Source: Oscillospiraceae bacterium (GTDB lineage Bacteria > Bacillota > Clostridia > Oscillospirales > Acutalibacteraceae). From it: DNA of 57,966 nt. Position 1 is the stretch's first letter; each line of letters opens with the position of its first letter. The stretch is from assembly GCA_009779495.1 (NCBI GenBank), contig WRED01000006.1, forward strand, positions 1 through 57,966, in the 5' to 3' direction. Of the stretch, positions 49,899 to 57,845 are shown piece by piece. A program made the position numbers and the translations under genes. The notes under the pieces were generated by a model, which was given only the letters and a program-made list of their open reading frames with translations, made no database searches and was not told the DNA's origin.

Positions 49899-51704
49899 TC
49901 AAACAGACTCTTCAAGAATCTGCGCCTCGTAAACTTTCCGCTTCTCTTCCATATACGCCGGGATTGGAACATCCCACCAGCCGAAAGCCTTCCCGCCCGA
50001 ATCCGGGTGCTCACGGCAGACGTCGACGCAAATAAACGCGGGTTTATTCGAGCTTATCGCTTCACAAAGCGCCTTTTTGATCCCGTCGGGCGTATCTTCT
50101 TTATACGCCCTGACGCCGAAAGACTCTGCTATCGCCGCGAAGTCCGGGCTGTACCGCTCTCCCGCGCGGGTAAAATCGTTGCCGAAAACGGCGTCGGTTC
50201 CGAGCGCGTCGGTCTGCAGGTCCTTGATGGCCATCCAGCCGCTGTTGTCGGCCATGAGGATCACAACGGGAATATCGTACTGGGCTATCGTGGACAGCTC
50301 CTGCATGGTCATCATGAAGTCGCCGTCGCCCAAAAACGCCAGCACGGGCCTGTCTGGAGCCGCCAATTTCGCGCCTATCGCCGCCGGGACTGCCCAGCCC
50401 ATCGTTGAAAAACCGCCGGTCGTCAGGTTACAGTACGGCTTTTTGTAGCGGTACTCCTGAAACAGCTGCGCCTGCGTGTTGCCGGAGGACGTCGCGATGA
50501 TCGTGTCCTCGGGCAGAGCTTCGTTCAGCAGGCCGACAAGCTGCGATATCGTGATGCTATCCGTCCGCCGCGACCTGATCTCTTTCAGGTCATCGAACCA
50601 TTTTTCGCACAAAGCCTTGATCTCTCTGAGATACGCCGTGTTTATCTCAAAATCGGTATCCGCGCTGAGGAGCTGCGTTATGCTGTCCTTTACGTCGGCG
50701 GCGATACCCACGTCCGCCGCGTAATTCTTGCCGATCTCCGACCGGTCGATGTCGATATGTATGAGCTTCGTGTCGGGAAAATTAAACGCGATTCCCTTGC
50801 GGTAGGAGCATGTGGTCTCGTCCGCGAACCTCGTCCCCAGCGCGAGCACGACGTCGGCGTTACGGGAAATCCCAAGGCCGACGGGCGTACCTTTCGAGCC
50901 TGTGTGGAAGCAGTATTGCGGGTGCGCTTCTGAAACGGTTCCCTTAGCCGCGAGGGTTGTGATGATCGCCGCGCCCCATTTCTCCGCAAGCTCCGTGATC
51001 AACTCACCCGCCTTTGAATAAAATGCGCCGCCGCCCGCCAAGATCACGGGGCGTTTCGCGGTTTTCATCAGAGCGACAGCCTTTTCGATAGACGCCTTGT
51101 CCGCGCAGGGAATCGACCGCGCTTTCTCCCCGGACGCGTTATCCACAGATACGTCCGCGAGTCCGCTTTCGCAGAACTCTGCCTGTACATCCATCGGCAG
51201 CGTGACCGCGCAGGGACCGGGGCGGCCCTCCGTCATCTGGCGGAACGCGCGGCGCACGATCCGAGGCAGCTGCTTGGCAGATTCGGCCCGCCACGCGCGT
51301 TTTGCCAGCGGCTCGAGACTCCTTATAATGTTGCTGTCCTGATATCGCTCCAGCTCCTGAAGCACGCCCACGCCTTTCATGCGCACATGCGTGTCGCCGA
51401 AAAGCGCCAGAAACGCCGTGGAATCCGCGTAGGACGTACCCAGCCCGATACTGACGTTAAGCGTCCCCGGCCCGATGGACGCGAATACCGCCAGCGGCTC
51501 CCCCCTGACTCTGTAATAGCCGTCGGCGATCGCGGCGGCCGCCTGCTCATGCTTCACCTGGATATACTTGATATTGCCCGCCGCTTCTTCCTTGCGGATG
51601 GCGTCGAACAGACCCAGTACGCCGTGGCCGGGAATGCCGATGATGTAGGGTACGCCCTCGCTGATCAACTGCTTTAAGACGATTTCACCGCCGGTGAGCT
51701 TCAT
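49899..51704 (-). CDS. Thiamine diphosphate-dependent enzyme (acetolactate synthase-like)
   Basis: The protein has 601 residues. The catalytic Glu lies in IQVKHEQAAAAIADG (about residue 53). The central domain binds a nucleotide-like region (AKRPVILAGGGAFYSKAGEL). The ThDP-Mg signature GDGDFMMTMQELSTIAQYDI runs into MADNSGWMA. Overall it is like acetolactate synthase large subunits, IolD and other 2-oxo-acid or diketone lyases. No small regulatory subunit is adjacent. With the Gfo/Idh/MocA and RpiB genes downstream, a role in cleaving a cyclitol or sugar-derived diketone, as IolD does, is a reasonable inference. Confidence 0.85.
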   Translation of the reverse strand: MKLTGGEIVLKQLISEGVPYIIGIPGHGVLGLFDAIRKEEAAGNIKYIQVKHEQAAAAIADGYYRVRGEPLAVFASIGPGTLNVSIGLGTSYADSTAFLALFGDTHVRMKGVGVLQELERYQDSNIIRSLEPLAKRAWRAESAKQLPRIVRRAFRQMTEGRPGPCAVTLPMDVQAEFCESGLADVSVDNASGEKARSIPCADKASIEKAVALMKTAKRPVILAGGGAFYSKAGELITELAEKWGAAIITTLAAKGTVSEAHPQYCFHTGSKGTPVGLGISRNADVVLALGTRFADETTCSYRKGIAFNFPDTKLIHIDIDRSEIGKNYAADVGIAADVKDSITQLLSADTDFEINTAYLREIKALCEKWFDDLKEIRSRRTDSITISQLVGLLNEALPEDTIIATSSGNTQAQLFQEYRYKKPYCNLTTGGFSTMGWAVPAAIGAKLAAPDRPVLAFLGDGDFMMTMQELSTIAQYDIPVVILMADNSGWMAIKDLQTDALGTDAVFGNDFTRAGERYSPDFAAIAESFGVRAYKEDTPDGIKKALCEAISSNKPAFICVDVCREHPDSGGKAFGWWDVPIPAYMEEKRKVYEAQILEESV

Positions 51705-51722
51705 AAAAACGATCCTCCCAAA

Positions 51723-51757
51723 TTAGATGTTAGACTTTAGATATTAGATTTCAGATG
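51723..51757. repeat. TTAGANN heptad repeat, five units
   Basis: TTAGATG, TTAGACT, TTAGATA, TTAGATT, TCAGATG in perfect 7-base phase, then CGGTTAC. A second shorter tract in inverted orientation lies at 51891-51911, with GTTAACCGCG before it, so the two form an inverted pair about 130 bases apart. Confidence 0.8.
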
Positions 51758-51791
51758 CGGTTACTTAACCGATGATTCGTGTATATTACAT

Positions 51792-51820
51792 ATGATATAA
51801 TGAATCACTGTAAAATGCAA
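51792..51820 (-). promoter_or_regulatory. Promoter of the TPP-enzyme operon
   Basis: On the minus strand TTGCAT (51820-51815), 17 bases, TATCAT (51797-51792), 88 bases before the ATG. Confidence 0.45.
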
Positions 51821-51890
51821 CATATATACTGAAAAAATATCTTGATTTTTATCCACAAATAGCTCATAATTAAATGTGTAGTTAACCGCG

Positions 51891-51911
51891 TCTAACGTCT
51901 AAAATCCAGCA
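51891..51911. repeat. TTAGANN heptad repeat, inverted copy
   Basis: TCTAACG, TCTAAAA, TCCAGCA in 7-base phase, the complement of the tract at 51723-51757, preceded by GTTAACCGCG. Confidence 0.6.
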
Positions 51912-51945
51912 TCAAAAATATATAGTCAAAAGGAGTGCAGTATCA

Positions 51946-53160
51946 ATGGACTACATCCGCATGATCCCGTCTTATATCTCCATGTTCACCCCGAAATCCC
52001 TCGGGCAGCTTATCCTCGCGTTCTTCAACTCGTTGCTGATTATGTTCGGCTCGGTCTTTGTGGGCTGGGGGCTTCTTCCGAATCCGCTGACGGTCGAGCC
52101 CACGGTGTTCGTTTCCGAGAACGAATATCAAATCGTCTGGGAAACAAAGTACCCCTCCGCCGCCTGGGTTACCGTCGATGGCGAAAGATTCACGGACAGC
52201 CTGGCGGGCAGCCTTGTCTGGGATCAGAACATCCACAAGGTCAGCGTACCCGTGGACAGACTCGACGACGCGGGCAGGTATGAGATCAGCTGGCAGCATG
52301 TCATGCGCGACGTTATCGCCACGGAAAAGGGCAATCACAACGCGAAAACGTACAGCTTCCGCCCCATAGACTTTAGTGACGGCTTGCAGATCTACAACAT
52401 CTCCGACACGCACTCAATCATGAGTCCCGGCGCGGAAACGGCGGGCTACTGGGGCGATAAGCTTGATCTGCTGATCCTCAACGGGGATATCGCCAGCGAT
52501 CTGCTTGTCCCGGGCATGAGAACCGACATTATGAGGCTGGCGTGGGCTATCGCGCAGGGTGAACGCCCGGTGCTCTACGCCCGCGGGAATCACGAGACGC
52601 GCGGCCCCGCCTCAGTCGGCTTCCACCGCTACGCGGGCTGTCCCGGCGAGGACAGGTGGTATTTCACCACGCGGATCGGTCCCCTGTGGATCGCGGTGTA
52701 CGACTACGGTGAGGATAAGAACGACGGCCACGTGGAATATGCCGGGCTTGTTGACTTCGCACGGTACCGCGAACGGCAAACAGCTTTCTTTGACCGTGTG
52801 ATCGCGAACGCGGACCGGGAATATGGCGCGGAGGGCGTGGAATACCGCCTGCTCGTCAGCCATATTCCCGCGGGCGACGAACCCGCATGGATGGATCAGG
52901 CGAATCAGATGGGGCTGGATCTTGCTCTGCACGGGCATTGGCACAGCACGCAATACTACGCGCCAAGCGAGTTTATAAGAAATAACGGCGCGCCCGCGAA
53001 TTATCCCGTGATCATAGGCTCAAAGCCGTCGCACGATTTGGACTCAAACGATATTTTTACCGCGACGGCCGTGGACATCGGGACGGAGTCAATCGGCGCG
53101 TGGTTCACGAACCAAAATCATGACGTTGTCAGTACGCTGCCCGTTATTCCAAGAAGCTAA
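51946..53160 (+). CDS. Membrane-anchored metallophosphoesterase (purple acid phosphatase-like)
   Basis: The protein has 404 residues; ATG 51946 follows AAAAGGAGTG. One helix near residues 22-45 (LILAFFNSLLIMFGSVFVGW) anchors it. A fibronectin-like domain (YQIVWETKYPSAAWVTVDGE) precedes the catalytic part, as in purple acid phosphatases. The metal motifs are YNISDTHS, LLILNGDIASD, ARGNHETRG, VSHIPAG and ALHGHWHS. The substrate is unknown. It stands alone, with a strong terminator after it. Confidence 0.85.
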   Translation: MDYIRMIPSYISMFTPKSLGQLILAFFNSLLIMFGSVFVGWGLLPNPLTVEPTVFVSENEYQIVWETKYPSAAWVTVDGERFTDSLAGSLVWDQNIHKVSVPVDRLDDAGRYEISWQHVMRDVIATEKGNHNAKTYSFRPIDFSDGLQIYNISDTHSIMSPGAETAGYWGDKLDLLILNGDIASDLLVPGMRTDIMRLAWAIAQGERPVLYARGNHETRGPASVGFHRYAGCPGEDRWYFTTRIGPLWIAVYDYGEDKNDGHVEYAGLVDFARYRERQTAFFDRVIANADREYGAEGVEYRLLVSHIPAGDEPAWMDQANQMGLDLALHGHWHSTQYYAPSEFIRNNGAPANYPVIIGSKPSHDLDSNDIFTATAVDIGTESIGAWFTNQNHDVVSTLPVIPRS

Positions 53161-53180
53161 AAAAAATAGGCTATAGTCAG

Positions 53181-53215
53181 CGCCCGGCATCATAACGATG
53201 CCGGGTGAATTTTTT
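53181..53215 (+). terminator. Terminator of the membrane phosphoesterase gene
   Basis: CCCGGCATC (53183-53191) pairs with GATGCCGGG (53197-53205), then TGAATTTTTT. Confidence 0.85.
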
Positions 53216-53427
53216 GCCGTCAAAGCGCGCAATTGCGTGTTTTTGGTCAAATGTTATAAAATTTTTAGATTTTTTTGATTATAATGCTATATATCAAGAC
53301 CACAACAGATATTGTTGTTTTTGTTCGATACATACTATAAATTGTGGTTTTCCCTGTTTGTTACACGATTTCGAAAATGTTTTTGGTGAATTGTAATAAA
53401 ATTTGTTAAATATTTTTGTGAAAAGTG

Positions 53428-53456
53428 TTGACAAAAGCAAAAAGATGTGTTATTAT
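53428..53456 (+). promoter_or_regulatory. Promoter of the Rrf2/surface-protein genes
   Basis: TTGACA (53428-53433), 17 bases, TATTAT (53451-53456). The first start codon is 177 bases downstream. Confidence 0.7.
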
Positions 53457-53463
53457 GTCGATA

Positions 53464-53632
53464 GTCGTCAGGGAGACGAATCTTTTTTACCGCTGTATTG
53501 TTGTGGTAAACCCACAATGACTAATGCATTATTTTATCAATACATAATGCGGTTGCAATAAAAAAAATAAATCAAATTCCCCACGGAGGTATTTGATTCG
53601 CAAAAACTTTAAAAGGATGGAACATAAAAAAA
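53464..53632 (+). promoter_or_regulatory. Structured 5' leader, candidate cis-regulatory RNA
   Basis: The transcript would begin near 53463. First comes a small stem TCGTC/GACGA (53466-53479 region), followed by ATCTTTTTT, like a weak attenuator. Then ACCGC (53489-53493) pairs with GCGGT (53549-53553), and TGTATTG (53494-53500) pairs with CAATACA (53538-53544), with four bases bulged. Inside, TTGTGG pairs with CCACAA (53501-53517). A palindrome AATGCATT follows. No known riboswitch consensus fits. The remainder to the start holds an AAAAGGATGG ribosome binding site. Confidence 0.5.
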
Positions 53633-54043
53633 ATGAAACTGCAATATGTTACTGACTGCGCCCTGCTTATCATGGCGTATCTGACCGGCGAAAACAGAGT
53701 GGTATCCTCACGCGAGCTGGAGAAAATGATAAACTTCCCGCAGCAAAGCATTTTTACCGCCGGCCGGAAATTAAAGAGCGCCGGATTCGTAAATACGGTT
53801 TCGGGGCCTTTCGGCGGATACATCCTCGCGAAATCCCCGGAAGAAATCACGATCCAGGATATCCTCTCCGCTTTCAAGGACGCTTTTTGCATCAGCGACT
53901 CGGCATGCGCCAACAGGGCGGCGACGACGACCCTGAACAATTTCGCCAAGCTGCTTTCGTCCGCTGAGGAGGAAGTGAAGGTAAGGTTATCCACGTTTAC
54001 GCTGATGGATCTGTTAAAGGATCCGGACAGCCTTAGCTCATAA
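53633..54043 (+). CDS. Rrf2-family transcription regulator
   Basis: The protein has 136 residues. The winged helix spans residues about 1-70: MKLQYVTDCALLIMAYLTGE, SSRELEKMINFPQQ, then KLKSAGFVNTVSGPFGGYIL. Rrf2 members such as IscR bind an iron-sulfur cluster through three cysteines. Here Cys86 and Cys92 keep the C-x5-C spacing, but the third position (98) is Thr, so cluster binding is doubtful or partial. Its start is unusually far (14 bases) from AAAAGGATGG. It precedes the large surface protein by 26 bases and may control it and itself. Confidence 0.8.
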   Translation: MKLQYVTDCALLIMAYLTGENRVVSSRELEKMINFPQQSIFTAGRKLKSAGFVNTVSGPFGGYILAKSPEEITIQDILSAFKDAFCISDSACANRAATTTLNNFAKLLSSAEEEVKVRLSTFTLMDLLKDPDSLSS

Positions 54044-54069
54044 CAACCGAATCAGGATGGAGGGGGAAA

Positions 54070-57000
54070 ATGAAAAAGAAACATCCGAAAATTCTAAATA
54101 AACATAAAAAAATAAGGTTCTTATGCTTTTTGCTGACATTGAGCGTTGTTTTAGGCACACTGGCCCTCATGCTCATATCGCCCGCAAACGCGGTCGGCGG
54201 CTCGATCGACTTAAACGATCCGCGCTCCGACACGCCGCCGTGGAGGATCGTCGATCCGTATTCCGATCCGAACACCGACCAGCAGACCGGCGGCACCAGT
54301 GTTTCGCAGGATATCGTCGGCGACGAAACATATCCTTCCGCCTACATCCAGTTCAGCGACGACGGCAGCGAGCTGGCCCTGCGAATACGCGTTACCAATT
54401 GCGACAAAACGCCGGAAAACCCCGAATTCAAGAACTTCGCTTTCATGGGCCTTGATATTAACCTTGACGGTAAGATAGATTTCTTTCTGGGCGTGTACAA
54501 TCCCACCGGCAATAACGGCCGCGTCGGAATTTATCTGGCCGACCCGGCGCTTCCGAATACAGGTCCCGGCAATACGGGCGTCACGAAACCTGTCGCGACC
54601 TTCCAGCCCAGAGCGGGAGAAAATTATTCGTTCCTCCAAGTCGAGTATGACGACGGATTCCCCGGCTTCCATAATGATCCCGACTACTTTATCACTTTCA
54701 AGTTCACTCTCGCGGACATCAACAAAGCCCTCGCGCCCCTGGGACTTGAGATGACGCCGGCAACCGCGTTCTCCTATGTCGTCGGTACCGCCACACAGGA
54801 CAACTCCCTCAACGCGGACATCAACGGCATGGACGGCATCGGCGGCGGCGACTGGTACTTCCCTCCCCCCATATCCACCGACGGAACGGAATATTTCACC
54901 GTTACCTTTGATAAAAACGGCGGCGACTTTGACGCTTCCCCGAATAAAGCCTCCGTCAAGGACGGCGACCCCATTCCCAGCACACAGTTCCCCACGCAGA
55001 ACCCACTAAGGCGCGGCGGATGGAAATTCGTAGGATGGAGCACCGATCCCGACGACACCGAAGCCCTTGCCCATGAATTCCTGCCGGGCACGATCATCAC
55101 CGAGAACAAGACCGTTTACGCCATATGGGTGCCTCAATTGTCCGAGACTCTCGACGAAGATATTGTGCATTTTGATCCGACCGGCGGCTACTGGAACGGC
55201 AGCCCGCCGATCACCTATCAGGACAGAATGTCAGAGGACGGTATCGTCAAGGACATGCCCCCCGATCCCACGAATCCCCCGGCCGGAGCCCTTCCCAACA
55301 ACACGCAGCGCATATTCGGCGGATGGGTGACGGATCTCAGGGAATACAATGTCCCCGGCGCGAATAACGTCCTGCGCCTTACCACGGGAAGCGCGGCGGG
55401 CGGTGACATCAACTTCTTTAACTGGACTGATGAGGTCACGAACCTCACCAAGGTGTACCAGCCCCACAGCGGCGAAGAGGAGTATACGGTATACGCCCTG
55501 TGGCTGGATATTTCAACCAACGTTAATCAGATTCCCCCGAAGTATATCTTCTACGATAACATATATCCGGCCGATTCGACTCCCCCGCCCTACGGCACGC
55601 ACCTTTACGACGTGTATACCAATAATAGCGGCACGCCTGCGTACATACCTGTGCCGCCGACACGTCAGGGATATGTTTTCCGGGGATGGGATACGAACCC
55701 CAATGCGCCGGTCAATGGTTCAGCCACGCGCTATTTGGACGTATACGGCACGAACACGCCGCTCCCCGCGCTGAACAAAACCGACATGACCGTCTACGCG
55801 ATATGGGAACCGGCTAACTACGCGCTTCAGTTTTTCCCCAACGACATCGACTTGAACCGCGATCCGCTGCGGGACAATCCCGGCGGAACCTTTGATATAC
55901 GGTTATGCCCCAGCGTCAACAATAACCTGCTCTATCCCCAGTTTCCCGCTCCCCCGGAGCTTGAGGGCTACGAATTCGTGGAGTGGAACACCGATCCCTA
56001 CGGCTTCGGCTACGCCGTTTCCCCCGCAGGCATCGGCGACATTATTTCCGAGGGCGGCGAAATCCGATTCCATCTGCTCGAGGAAACTCCCCCGGACCTT
56101 ATTCAGGGCGTCACGGTCTCAGGATACACAAAGCTTTACGCGATATGGCGGCGCATTCCGACTCCTCCTTTCTTTGTCAACTTTGACGCTATGGGCGGAG
56201 AATTCAACGGCGATCTGGGAGAGGACTACATCTCCATTATTACCGACAACGGTTATGTAAACGGTACGGAATACGTCAGCAAAGCCCCGCCCAGATGGAC
56301 AGACCCGGTAACAGGCGACGACCTTTACATCTTCCAAGGCTGGAGCTATGACGACGGTCCCGACAGGCAGGTTGATTTTTACGATCCCCGTCCGGTAATC
56401 TTCGGCGAAGAGGTCACGCTCTACGCCGTCTGGAAACCGAACATACAGTATACGGTAACCTTTTATCCCACCTACGGCACATGGCCGGACGGCAGCACGG
56501 ACCCCATCACAGTACCCACCATCGACGGCACGGTCGCCTACATCCCCTTTTTGGACAAAGCTCCCGGACATCCCATAAGCGATACCCTTGATTTTACCGG
56601 TTGGAACATGAAATCCGACGGTTCGGGCGCCGTGTACGACCCCAAAGCGGAGGTCACGGAAAACCTCCATGTCTACGCCCAATGGGTTCCGCGCGAAGGC
56701 AACGTCATGGTCACGTTCATTGTCAACGACGACACGAACAACACCCTCGGAAGCTATGTCACCGCGGAGGGGACAGCGCTTCTGGAGTTCCCGAACGGCG
56801 ATCCCAAGGAAGAGAACGGATGGGAATTCCTGGGCTGGTTCACGGGGCCTGACTATGAATGCGATAAAGAGTGGGAAGCAAACGACCCGTTTTACAGCGC
56901 GCACACTATTCTCTACGGTAAGTGGAACGTCCGGATTCGCTTCGATTTGAATGGAGCGCCCGGCACACCCCCTGCCGACGAGATGGTTCCTTATATACCC

Positions 57001-57738
57001 GAGACAGGAAGCCCCGTCGCCGAACCGGCAGAGCCTATATGGCCGGGGCATTCCTTCGAGGGGTGGTTCAAGGACGAGCAGTGCACCGAGCCTTGGGATT
57101 TCCAGGCCGACGCCGCCGAAGCGCCCATGACCCTTTACGCAAAATGGGAGGAAACCGGCGAGCCGCCTCCGAAGCCCACCGCCCCGTTCATGTTCACGAA
57201 AGTAGACTCGGACAACGACGCTAAAACCCTGAAAGGAGCCGTATTCGGACTCTACAAGCGCAATGAGAATGAAGAGGCGGAAAGCGGGCACACGCACGAT
57301 GAAGTCTACTACGACGGATCGGCCTGCTGGGTCACGGCTTTGACGGCGGATGTAAAGACGCTTGAGGACGGAATCGCGGACTTCGGCGATCTCGAAGAGG
57401 GAGAGTATATCTTAGTCGAGCTGGCCGCACCGCCGGGGTACAGACGCCCGTCGGGACAGTGGCTGATCACGGTCACGCCGGAGAGCGGCGACCCGATAGA
57501 CATCAAGTGCGTAGGCTCGCCAAAGCCCCCGGCCTTTATCGTCAAGACATTGCCCGACAACTCAGTCGAATACTGTCTGCCCAACATGACGCCGTTTTGG
57601 ATGCCCGCCGCGGGAGGCGCCGGCACGCTGGACTTCATGATCGTCGGCTTTGCCATCATGATCATGACGGCGGCCATGCTGCTCATCTTCTTTAACCAGA
57701 CCAAAAGCAAAAAATTCATCGACTACAGCGATTTTTAA
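54070..57738 (+). CDS. Large InlB-repeat / SpaA-fold surface protein
   Basis: The protein has 1222 residues; ATG 54070 follows GGAGGGGG. A signal-anchor (FLCFLLTLSVVLGTLALML) leads into a beta-rich N-terminal domain, residues about 40-270. About eight Listeria-Bacteroides (InlB B) repeats follow, residues about 275-1035; each ends in a form of T-V-Y-A-I-W (VYAIWVP, VYALWLD, LYAIWRR, LYAVWKP, VYAQWVP, LYGKWNV, LYAKWEE). Residues about 1040-1150 are a SpaA prealbumin-like domain (FTKVDSDNDAKTLKGAVFGL). The C-terminus reads WMPAAGGAGTLDFMIVG, a degenerate sorting motif before a helix, with a weakly charged tail. It is likely an adhesin or pilus-type protein. Confidence 0.85.
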   Translation: MKKKHPKILNKHKKIRFLCFLLTLSVVLGTLALMLISPANAVGGSIDLNDPRSDTPPWRIVDPYSDPNTDQQTGGTSVSQDIVGDETYPSAYIQFSDDGSELALRIRVTNCDKTPENPEFKNFAFMGLDINLDGKIDFFLGVYNPTGNNGRVGIYLADPALPNTGPGNTGVTKPVATFQPRAGENYSFLQVEYDDGFPGFHNDPDYFITFKFTLADINKALAPLGLEMTPATAFSYVVGTATQDNSLNADINGMDGIGGGDWYFPPPISTDGTEYFTVTFDKNGGDFDASPNKASVKDGDPIPSTQFPTQNPLRRGGWKFVGWSTDPDDTEALAHEFLPGTIITENKTVYAIWVPQLSETLDEDIVHFDPTGGYWNGSPPITYQDRMSEDGIVKDMPPDPTNPPAGALPNNTQRIFGGWVTDLREYNVPGANNVLRLTTGSAAGGDINFFNWTDEVTNLTKVYQPHSGEEEYTVYALWLDISTNVNQIPPKYIFYDNIYPADSTPPPYGTHLYDVYTNNSGTPAYIPVPPTRQGYVFRGWDTNPNAPVNGSATRYLDVYGTNTPLPALNKTDMTVYAIWEPANYALQFFPNDIDLNRDPLRDNPGGTFDIRLCPSVNNNLLYPQFPAPPELEGYEFVEWNTDPYGFGYAVSPAGIGDIISEGGEIRFHLLEETPPDLIQGVTVSGYTKLYAIWRRIPTPPFFVNFDAMGGEFNGDLGEDYISIITDNGYVNGTEYVSKAPPRWTDPVTGDDLYIFQGWSYDDGPDRQVDFYDPRPVIFGEEVTLYAVWKPNIQYTVTFYPTYGTWPDGSTDPITVPTIDGTVAYIPFLDKAPGHPISDTLDFTGWNMKSDGSGAVYDPKAEVTENLHVYAQWVPREGNVMVTFIVNDDTNNTLGSYVTAEGTALLEFPNGDPKEENGWEFLGWFTGPDYECDKEWEANDPFYSAHTILYGKWNVRIRFDLNGAPGTPPADEMVPYIPETGSPVAEPAEPIWPGHSFEGWFKDEQCTEPWDFQADAAEAPMTLYAKWEETGEPPPKPTAPFMFTKVDSDNDAKTLKGAVFGLYKRNENEEAESGHTHDEVYYDGSACWVTALTADVKTLEDGIADFGDLEEGEYILVELAAPPGYRRPSGQWLITVTPESGDPIDIKCVGSPKPPAFIVKTLPDNSVEYCLPNMTPFWMPAAGGAGTLDFMIVGFAIMIMTAAMLLIFFNQTKSKKFIDYSDF

Positions 57739-57811
57739 GTAACTGCTCAGTCGGATACTTAATTATAAATAAGAAATTAAAAAAGATTATTTAAGAAAGG
57801 GAAACACAACC

Positions 57812-57845
57812 ATGAAAAACACACTCAAAAAAGTATTGGGGGTCT
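57812..57845 (+). pseudogene. Exported-protein gene interrupted by the IS5-family element
   Basis: ATG 57812 lies 9 bases after AAAGGGAAA. Codons read MKNTLKKVLGVL, the usual start of a signal peptide, before the IS left repeat begins. The fused frame then stops at 57902-57904. The gene's remainder is presumably beyond the IS, outside this window. Position directly after a SpaA-type protein suggests a second surface or pilin-like subunit. Confidence 0.6.

Noticed and set aside
53464-53553. Cyclic-di-GMP or cobalamin riboswitch in the leader before the Rrf2 gene
   Set aside because: The stems are real but the conserved loop sequences of these riboswitch classes are absent.
53633-54043. Complete iron-sulfur site in the Rrf2-type regulator
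   Set aside because: Only two of the three usual cysteines are present; the third position is Thr. I therefore do not claim cluster binding.
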